From Bubalus kerabau (taxonomy: Eukaryota; Chordata; Mammalia; Artiodactyla; Bovidae), in contig NC_073643.1 in the NCBI RefSeq assembly GCF_029407905.1, forward strand, positions 30,594,001 through 30,658,000: 64,000 nucleotides of DNA, in the 5' to 3' direction. The notes beneath the pieces were generated by a model that made no database searches, was not told the origin of the DNA, and saw nothing but the letters and a program-made list of their open reading frames with translations. A program made the translations under genes and the position numbers. How positions within the stretch are numbered: position 1 is the stretch's first letter; every line of letters starts with the position of its first letter. Below, in pieces: positions 57,446-64,000 of the stretch.

Positions 57446-58080
57446 CCATTGCCTCCAACAGCAGAAAATCTTAGCCAGAAATTTTTGAAATTCTGAGATT
57501 GGACCAACAGGTATTAAGATATCACATTGGCAGTAATTTCAAGAGCCCCAGATTAAAGTAGGTTCACATTTTTGTGTTTGTATGTGAGTTCTTGTCAGGA
57601 AAAAAAAAATGAGGGAATTAAAGTGTCTTAAAAAGATTCCTTTTTATAATTAAGCCTTCCTTGCCTGCTTTCTGTTAGCCACACTGACACATTATAGCAA
57701 TAAACAGTGTGGGAAAGGCAGCAGCTCTCCTGTGTTATGTCAGGGCATGAAGGATGAGAAATCTTGTGCAGAAAGTTCTTTGGTTTCATTGGTGGTTTTC
57801 TGGGTGCTCCATGTACATCCTCAAAACTGCTCCTACATTGTCAATCCTCTGGGATAACTATATATTTTTTGGTCCCTGAATGGCATGTGTCATTTCAATA
57901 TCTATCTCCACAGAGAATTTTTGAGGAAATTGAGTCTGGAAGCGGGGGGAGAGATGGAGGAAAATCTTCTCTGCCATCAGAGCTAATCCCTGTAATCACT
58001 CTTCTCCCTTTGAACAAACCAGAACTGCTGCTCAGGGAAGGAAACTCTTGAGAGAGCCTGTTCTGGAAACTGGGGCTTCT
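57446..58080. other. Unassigned non-coding DNA
   Basis: Nothing recognised. The 95-codon frame at 57764-58051 (+) has no domain. Confidence 0.4.
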
Positions 58081-58112
58081 TTAAACACGACTGGGCAACT
58101 GATCTGATCTGA
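58081..58112 (+). mobile_element. Isolated BovB/Bov-tA tail fragment
   Basis: 'cacgactgggcaactgatct' followed by GATCTGA, the variant 3' terminus of BovB, without upstream element sequence. Confidence 0.6.
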
Positions 58113-58214
58113 AGGATCAAAGGATACCTTTAACTCTTACATGTAGGGTGATATTTGGGACCTGGCAGAAGTATGACTGCAGACTGGCCAGGGCAAAGGG
58201 CTTATGGACATGGA

Positions 58215-58333
58215 AGGAAGTGTGAAGGATGGAAGGAACTCTGACTCACTAGCCATGTGACATTTGACAAGACACTATACTTCTATGAATGACAGTTTCA
58301 TCTGTAAAATGAGAGAAATGTTGGGTTCCTAAA
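58215..58333 (+). mobile_element. MIR SINE, partial
   Basis: 'actagccatgtgacatttga' and 'agtttcatctgtaaaatgag' in forward MIR order; cut on the right by BovB. Confidence 0.7.
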
Positions 58334-58365
58334 TTAGAGATACCAAGGGAACATTTCATGCAAAG

Positions 58366-59343
58366 ATGGGTTCAAAGAAGGACAGAAATGATAGGGACCT
58401 AACAGAAGCAGATGATATTAAGAAGAGGTGGCAAGAATACACAGAAGAACTGTACAAAAAAGATCTTCACGACCAAGATAATCACGATGGTGTGATCACT
58501 CACCTAGAGCCAGACATCCTGGAATGTGAAGTCAATTGGGCCTTAGGAAGCATCACTATGAACAAAGCTAGTGGAGGTGATGGAATTCCGGTTGAGCTAT
58601 TTCAAATCCTAAAAGGTGATGCTGTGAAAGTGCTGCACTCAATATGCCAGCAGATTTGGAAAACCCAGCAGTGGCCACAGGACTGGAAAAGGTCAGTTTT
58701 CATTCCAATCCCAAAGACAGGCAATGCCAAAGGATGCTCAAACTACAGCACAATTGCATTCATCTCACACGCTAGTAAAGTAATGCTCAAAATTCTCCAA
58801 GCCAGGCTTCAGCAATATGTGAACCATGAACTTCCAGATGTTCAAGCTGGTTTTAGAAAAGGCAGAGGAACCAGAGATCAAATTGTCAACATCCACTGGA
58901 TCATCAAAAAAGCAAGAGAGTTCCAGAAAAACATCTGTTTCTGCTTTATTGACTATGCCAAAGCCTTTGACTGTGTGGATCACAATCAACTGTGGAAAAT
59001 TCTGAAAAAGATGGGAATACCAGACCACCTGACCTGCCTCTTGAGAAAGCTATATTCAGGTCAGGAAGCAACAGTAAGAACTGGACATGGAACAACAGAC
59101 TCGTTCCAAATAGGAAAAGGAGTGCGTCAAGGCTGTATATTGTCACCCTGTTTATTTAACTTACATGCAGAGTACATCATGAGAAACACTGGGCTGGAAG
59201 AAGCACAAGCTGGAATCAAGATTGCCAGGAGAAATATCAATAAGCTCATATATACAGATGACACCACCCTTACAGCAGAAAGTGAAGAGGAACTAAAAAG
59301 CCTCTTGATGAAAGTTAAAGAGGAGAGTGAAAAAGTTGCTTAA
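58366..59343 (+). pseudogene. BovB reverse transcriptase, large fragment, frameshifted
   Basis: 325 codons from ATG at 58366 to TAA at 59341-59343. It shows the region before the RT fingers (GDGIPVELFQ, WPQDWKRSVFIPIPK), motif A with the catalytic Asp at codon 196 (CFIDYAKAFDCVDH), motif B (GVRQGCILSPCLFNL) and motif C at codons 296-299. Motif C reads YTDD here, not the YADD of the copies at 9483 and 30427; the two Asp are intact. The end reads EEESEKVA then stop, whereas the minus-strand copy continues through the same place (EESEKVGLKLN), so a base has been lost at about 59338 and the C-terminal third falls out of frame. There is no endonuclease domain. The next frame, from 59361, is that lost C-terminal part until the Bov-tA. 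Confidence 0.9.
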
Positions 59344-59529
59344 AGCTCAACATTCAGAAAATGAAGATCATGGCATCCGGTCCCATCACTTCATGGGAAA
59401 TAGATGGGGAAACAGTGGAAATGGTGGCAGACTTTATTTTGAGGGGCTCCAAAATCACTGAAGATGGTGACTGCAGCCATGAAATTAAAAGGCACTTACT
59501 CCTTGGAAGGAAAGTTATGACCAACCTAG

Positions 59530-59748
59530 TAGTGAGTAGTAGTAATGAAAATCACTCAGTCGTGTCTGACTCTTGCGACCCCATGGACTGTAGCCCGCCA
59601 GATTCCTCTGTTCATGGGATTCTCCAGGCAAGAATACTGGAGTGGGTTGCCATTTCCTTCTCTAGGGTATCTTCCCGACCCAGGAATTGAACCCATGTGT
59701 CCTGGATTGCAGGCAGATTCTTTACTGACTGAGCTAGGAGGGAAGCCC
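59530..59748 (-). mobile_element. Bov-tA SINE nested in BovB, with target duplication
   Basis: Reversed tail 'cagtcgtgtctgactcttgc', body 'ggagtgggttgccatttcct' and head 'actgagctaggagggaagcc'. The exact 12-base repeat tgaccaacctag is at 59518-59529 and 59749-59760; the BovB reads on without loss after it. Confidence 0.97.
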
Positions 59749-60267
59749 TGACCAACCTAGACAGCATATTAAAAAGCAGAGACATTACTTTGACAACAAA
59801 GGTCCATCTAGTCAAGACTATGGTTTTTCCAGTAGTCATGTATGGATGTGAGAGTTGACTATAAAGAAAGCTGAGCACCGAAGAACTGATGCTTTTGAAC
59901 TGTGGTGTTGGAGAAGACTCTTGAGACTCCCTTGGACTGCAAGGAGATCCAACCAGTCCATCCTAAAGGAGATCAGTCCTGGGTGTTCATTGGAAGGACT
60001 GATGTTGAAGCTGAAACTCTAATACTTTGGGCACCTGATGTGAAGAGCTAACTCATTTGAAAAGACCTTGATGCTGGGAAAGATTGAAGGCAGGAGGAGA
60101 AGGGGACGACAGAGGATGAGGTGGTGGGATGGTATCACTGACTCAATGGACATGAGTTTGGGTAAACTCCAGGAGTTGGTGATGGACAGGGAGGCCTGGC
60201 GTGCTTTAGTCCATGGGATCACAAAGAGTCAGACACGACTGAGTGACTGAACTGAACTGAACTAGGT

Positions 60268-60455
60268 TTCCTCTCTTCCCCTCCTCTTTCCCCTCCCATC
60301 CCCCATCTTCCTTTCTCCCTTCCCCCCTCCCCCTCTTGCTCCCCAACCTCTCCCCCTTCTTCTTCCTTTCTCCTTCCTCCTCCTCCCCTTCCACTTCTTC
60401 TCCTTTGCCTTCTCCCCCTCCTCCTCCTCCTTCTTCTCCTTCTCCTTCTTCTTAC
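60268..60455. repeat. Polypyrimidine tract (TCC/TTC-rich), H-DNA candidate
   Basis: About 190 bases with only some eight purines by eye, starting a few bases after the BovB 3' end. The long Arg/Glu-rich minus-strand frames here (60206-60470) are artefacts of the repeat. Long polypurine-polypyrimidine tracts can form triplexes. Confidence 0.9.
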
Positions 60456-61039
60456 CCCCAACTTTGCCAATCTTTTATGACTAAGTAAACCAGAGTATGT
60501 AAATGTGTCAAATACCTGGCATAGAGGAGAAAGTCAACAGTAACCAGTAAGGCAGTGTAAGTTCATGGTTATGGCTGAAGGCTCTGGAATCCACCAAAGA
60601 CAAAATGTGGTGACTCCAGATGGCTGCAGATTCTTTGGCACTCCTCTAGAGGTCAAGTCTGTGTCCCCTCTGCTGGGTCTGGCTGGGCTCTCTGATTGCC
60701 CTGGAGTCATGCTCTCCCAAGTCTCAGGCAGCTCTCATTGACTCCCTCAGAACTCTGTGAGCCCTGAGCTGCCTTGTCAAAGTGCAGTTACCACAAGCCA
60801 GCTGTGTAGTAGTTACCACAAAATAGCTGTGGCGAGATCATGCCTATTCCCTCCAGGTGACAGTCCCAGATGAGCAGCCCAGCCTCCTGGTCAAGGCACC
60901 AGTCACACAAGGGCCCTCCTGATGAGCCCCTTCCAAGCTGAATACCACCAGGTGACCCCAGTCAACATCACAGGAATGGTTGGTTGTCTTTTTAAGCTGT
61001 CAAATGTTGGGGTGATTTACTACACGCAGTATATCACTG
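60456..61039. other. Unassigned non-coding DNA
   Basis: Nothing recognised; a short repeat 'agttaccacaa' occurs at about 60786 and 60812. Confidence 0.4.
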
Positions 61040-61258
61040 GAGCACCAGGGTTCGAGGCCCTCCTTGACCACTTGCTAACGAGCTGTTTGATATTTATTAC
61101 CTCTGCAAGCTTCTATCCCTTACTTTAAATGGGGATGTTTGTCCCTATCTGGCAGAATCTTAGTGATGATTAAATGAAGTGACTCTGGCAAAGTGTTCAG
61201 GGCAGTGCCTAGAACATAGTAAGCACTCCAAAATGCTATTACTAGTATGATTCCTTTC
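61040..61258 (+). mobile_element. MIR SINE
   Basis: 'taaatggggatgtttgtccc', 'gatgattaaatgaagtgact' and 'agtgcctagaacatagtaag' in forward MIR order. Confidence 0.75.
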
Positions 61259-62086
61259 CCAGACTTTGCTGTCAAGATAATAAAGAAGGTGCAAAAGGAA
61301 GAAAGCTTTCTCAGACCCTGTGTTTTTGAGGAAAACAGGTCCTGAGCAGCTGCCTGCTTTTCCCAATGAATAGAATTGTCTTAATCATACTTAATCCTGT
61401 TCTCAGGAGGGCATTTAAAATTGGAACAGTCATTTATTTGACTTCCTCTGAAAGAGTTGCCCTAATGAAGCCATGTAGTTTGCAAGGGAATTAAGAGACT
61501 CTTCATCCTGAGGTCACTCTTCTCTGCTGTATGATGTGTTAGCATACATACATGGGGTTGTTGGCACAGCCATCTTCTTGTTTTCCTTCCGCCCTTTGCT
61601 CCATCAACTTTCCTTTGAGGGGAACAGCCTCTATTCACCATCTGGTTCCAGGTGGCCACCTGGGACATTTGCCTTGGTCTGAAGCCCGGGACCTCACCAC
61701 CCCATGGTTGTGCCTACTTCCCATAGCTGAGGCTCCTGGATCAACTCACAGCTTGCCTTGGCTTCCTTTTACTGCTGACTCGAAATCTGAGAGACCAAAG
61801 GTGTAACATCAAGTTATTTTGCCTGATATATGAAACCATGTGGTTTCAGAGAAGTTGGGAGCTTGATATGCGGGAGTCTGGGAGTGAGGTGGTGGCAACA
61901 AGCAAAATACTGTAGGAAAAACACTGTGAGCATTGGGGCCATTCATTTAATCAATATCCTGTGAGCATGACAAGTGCTGCCAGGCACCAGGCTAGACATT
62001 GTTTTAGAAATTTGTGGGTCTGATGCTCAGCTCCTCCAACCAAAGTTTATCTGACCCCAGCACAATGGCTAGGACAAAAGTGAGAG
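61259..62086. other. Unassigned non-coding DNA
   Basis: Nothing recognised with confidence; 61935-62010 has a weak old-repeat look. Confidence 0.4.
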
Positions 62087-62101
62087 GCAATCCCAAATCT
62101 T

Positions 62102-62226
62102 TCATGTATATTTATTTATTTATATTTTTGGCTACACCACCCAGTATGTTCCCCAACCAGGGACAGAACCCATACCCCTGTATTGGAAGCATGGAGTCCT
62201 AACCACTGGACCACCAAGGAAGTCCT
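62102..62226 (-). mobile_element. CHR-type SINE with target duplication
   Basis: Reversed: A-rich tail as 'tatttatttatttatatttt', 'ccaaccagggacagaaccca' and 'ctggaccaccaaggaagtcc'. Exact 15-base repeat gcaatcccaaatctt at 62087-62101 and 62227-62241. Confidence 0.95.
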
Positions 62227-62241
62227 GCAATCCCAAATCTT

Positions 62242-62840
62242 AATGAGGCAATAAAGCAACTGGAACCCTTCTACGCCATTGGTGGGTATGTGGATGAGTC
62301 CAAACACTTAGGAAAACATACTCTACCAGAGCTAACCCTTTCACTCTGAGGTACATGCTGACAGAAGTAAAGCTCTGTGCACCAGAAGACACCTTCAAGA
62401 ATGGCCATGACGTCACCATTTGTAGGAGCCACCAGCAGGCAATAACCCAAAAGCTTGTCAGTTTGGAAATCCACACCGTGGATTATTACCCTGGAATGAG
62501 GATGAGCAGACTAGTACCACACAGAGCAACACGGGTGAACCTCACTACCGGGACGTTGTGGGAAATTCTGGACAAGAATGACTATTGACTGCACAATTCC
62601 ATTTCTGTGCATTTTAGAATGAGCACAATTAGTTTATGGTATAAATCAGGGTAGAGGTTGCCCTTGGGGATTAGTAGGTGGGAGGACCAAGAGGGGGCTC
62701 CTGGGGGGGCTAGTAATGATGTTCTGCTTTTTGATCCAGATTCTGGTTACATGAAAGTGTTCACTTCATGAAATCCATCCCCCTGATTACTTATAATGTG
62801 TATATTTTCCTGATGATGATTTAATAAAATATTGGAAACT
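62242..62840 (+). mobile_element. Old L1 LINE, ORF2 end and 3' UTR
   Basis: 'gcaactggaacccttctacg', 'ttggaaatccacaccgtgga', 'aattccatttctgtgcattt', 'gattctggttacatgaaagt' and the end 'gatttaataaaatattgg' in forward order. Frames broken. Confidence 0.75.
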
Positions 62841-62859
62841 CATTAGCCAACATTGATCA

Positions 62860-63035
62860 AATTGTTTTGCCTCTCTCAGCTTGGTTTCCTTATCTATAAA
62901 ACAATGGATAATACAGCCTTCATCTTCAGAGCTGTTGTTACACTGAGATTTAGTGGATGTGAGCATTATAGTGAAAACCTTAAAACACATTAGGTGCTTC
63001 ATAAATGATGGCTATGATTCTTGTTATTTTTGTTA
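62860..63035 (+). mobile_element. MIR SINE, 3' two thirds
   Basis: 'ggtttccttatctataaaac', 'gttgttacactgagatttag' and 'aggtgcttcataaatgatgg' in forward MIR order. Confidence 0.75.
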
Positions 63036-64000
63036 CTAATAATTTTTCTTAGGCTTAGATTTCTTTGAATGTCTAATTTAAACAAAAATCTGGGGAAAAT
63101 GCCATCATTCTTCAGGTGAGAAGGAAATTAAAAAAAACAGCCCTAACAAAGGTCTTTCCATGGATTGATGTTATTTTGTGATAGGTGTCAATTCACCACA
63201 GAAGATGAGAAATAGCTCCCTGTTTTAAACATGCTTCTTTTCTTTCTATGATCCTCAAAACTGCTTTCCTAAATGCACTCTGAGTGTGAAACTTTGGAGA
63301 GAGAACATCAAAGCACCTCGAAGAAACTCCACCCCCTAACCCCCTGCCTCCTACCCTGCCCTGTCCTTTTTCCACACATTTTTGAGAACGTGACTTAGAG
63401 CAGATTTTTCAATTCCTCAGGAGCCAAAAAAATGTTGTGATAAAGTTGATACTTCTGGGCCTGCATTTTCCCTCGATGTCACGGGACCATGGGTCATGAA
63501 AGGGTTTAGTGGTGCAGGCCATGCTCTACTGCGGTCTAAATGCAATCTTCAGCCCCTGGAGAAACACCCCAGGCTTGGCTGCTGGGAGCAAGTCTACAAC
63601 TTTTACATTCTGGATATTACATTTCATCAACTTACAAAGTGTAATCCTGGAATTAGCTATTGGCAGCTGGAAACAGCCCCAGCTGGTTACAGCTGGGAGA
63701 GGAGAAGGGCCTTGGAGGGAGGCCTGGGTTCTGGGTAGCTGTGATACCCAGAGAAGCATCTGTGCTGGTCCCCAGTCCTTACTGTGAAGGGGTGGTGCTG
63801 GTTCCAGACCTTTCCTTTGCCCACTAGAGACATGCCAGGTTGAGGGCCAGGTTCTAGGATAGAGATGCCTAAATGTTTCAGTGATACACTTTGGCAGTCA
63901 TGACTCCAAGGTCCAGGCAAGTCTAATGTGATTTAGTCACAGTGAGAAGTGCGTCTTTGCCCTCAGGGACACCAACTGTCTTACTCTTGCTTAGAGATAT
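63036..64000. other. Unassigned; possible conserved stretch at 63490-63680
   Basis: No repeat or exon recognised. 63490-63680 ('gatattacatttcatcaact', 'ggaattagctattggcagct') is open in two plus frames, but these overlap, have no domain and lack splice support. Confidence 0.35.

Larger units (their letters stand above)
58334..60263 (+). mobile_element. BovB LINE, longest copy, interrupted by Bov-tA
   Basis: Begins 'ttagagataccaagggaaca' and ends 'gagtgactgaactgaactga'. Without the nested SINE it is about 1.7 kb and covers most of the RT, thumb and C-terminal region. The endonuclease part is missing. It has a one-base loss at the end of the first frame and a SINE in the second, so it is dead. 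Confidence 0.95.

Noticed and set aside
9483..60263. Opposite-strand BovB copies as a designed inverted repeat
   Set aside because: The copies are 20-50 kb apart, truncated at different points and independently inserted.
58324..60272. Target duplication for the long BovB (ggttcct / ggtttcct)
   Set aside because: Only seven to eight bases with a length difference in low-complexity context; not convincing.
60206..60470. Arg/Glu/Gly-rich frames on the minus strand
   Set aside because: They are translations of the polypyrimidine tract.
1..64000. CRISPR arrays, operons, phage or plasmid functions
   Set aside because: No spaced direct repeats, Shine-Dalgarno-led gene strings or prokaryotic genes exist; the content is ruminant nuclear DNA.

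Overview
This window is nuclear DNA from a ruminant, most likely a bovid such as cattle, buffalo, sheep or goat. The diagnosis comes from the repeats: five BovB (RTE-type) LINE copies, monomeric Bov-tA and dimeric BOV-A2 SINEs with AGC-type tails, cetartiodactyl CHR-type SINEs, and a ruminant-type L1. I cannot separate the bovid genera by eye. There is no bacterial, phage, plasmid or CRISPR sequence, no rRNA, no functional tRNA gene, and no protein-coding gene whose exon structure I can support. Nearly all open reading frames are chance frames or remnants of transposons.

Layout. 1-9.5 kb: a MIR split by a 5'-truncated ruminant L1, then mostly unassigned DNA with a MER5A and L2 ends. 9.5-15.4 kb: a BovB on the minus strand with an 11-base target duplication, several SINEs, two MLT1 LTR remnants (one holding a ~99-base AT-rich retro-insertion) and a BOV-A2. 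17.2-19.65 kb: an MLT1/MaLR element that still has LTR, interior and LTR, interrupted by a Bov-tA. 23.6-26.9 kb: two old minus-strand L1s on either side of an open frame of about 190 codons with no ATG at its start and a near-ideal poly(A) signal, best read as a 5'-truncated retrocopy of an unrecognised gene. 30.4-31.4 kb: a second BovB. 32.27-33.09 kb: the only clear CpG island, the best candidate for a promoter or developmental regulatory element, followed by unique-looking DNA to ~44 kb that may hold conserved non-coding elements. 43-54 kb: L1, L2, MIR, MaLR and SINE insertions, several nested, and a class I-like solitary LTR. 58.3-60.3 kb: the longest BovB, broken by a frameshift and by a Bov-tA with a 12-base target duplication, followed by a ~190-base polypyrimidine tract. 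The end holds MIR, L1 and a CHR SINE with a 15-base target duplication.

No genes are seen working together. The window reads as intergenic or intronic DNA in which autonomous elements (L1, BovB) supplied the machinery for the non-autonomous SINEs. The nesting gives a relative age order: MIR/L2 and old L1, then MaLR, then CHR SINE/BovB/Bov-tA/BOV-A2. I found no convincing new biological system. The observations most worth checking are the retrocopy at 24.77 kb, the CpG island, the candidate conserved elements, and the precisely dated nested insertions.
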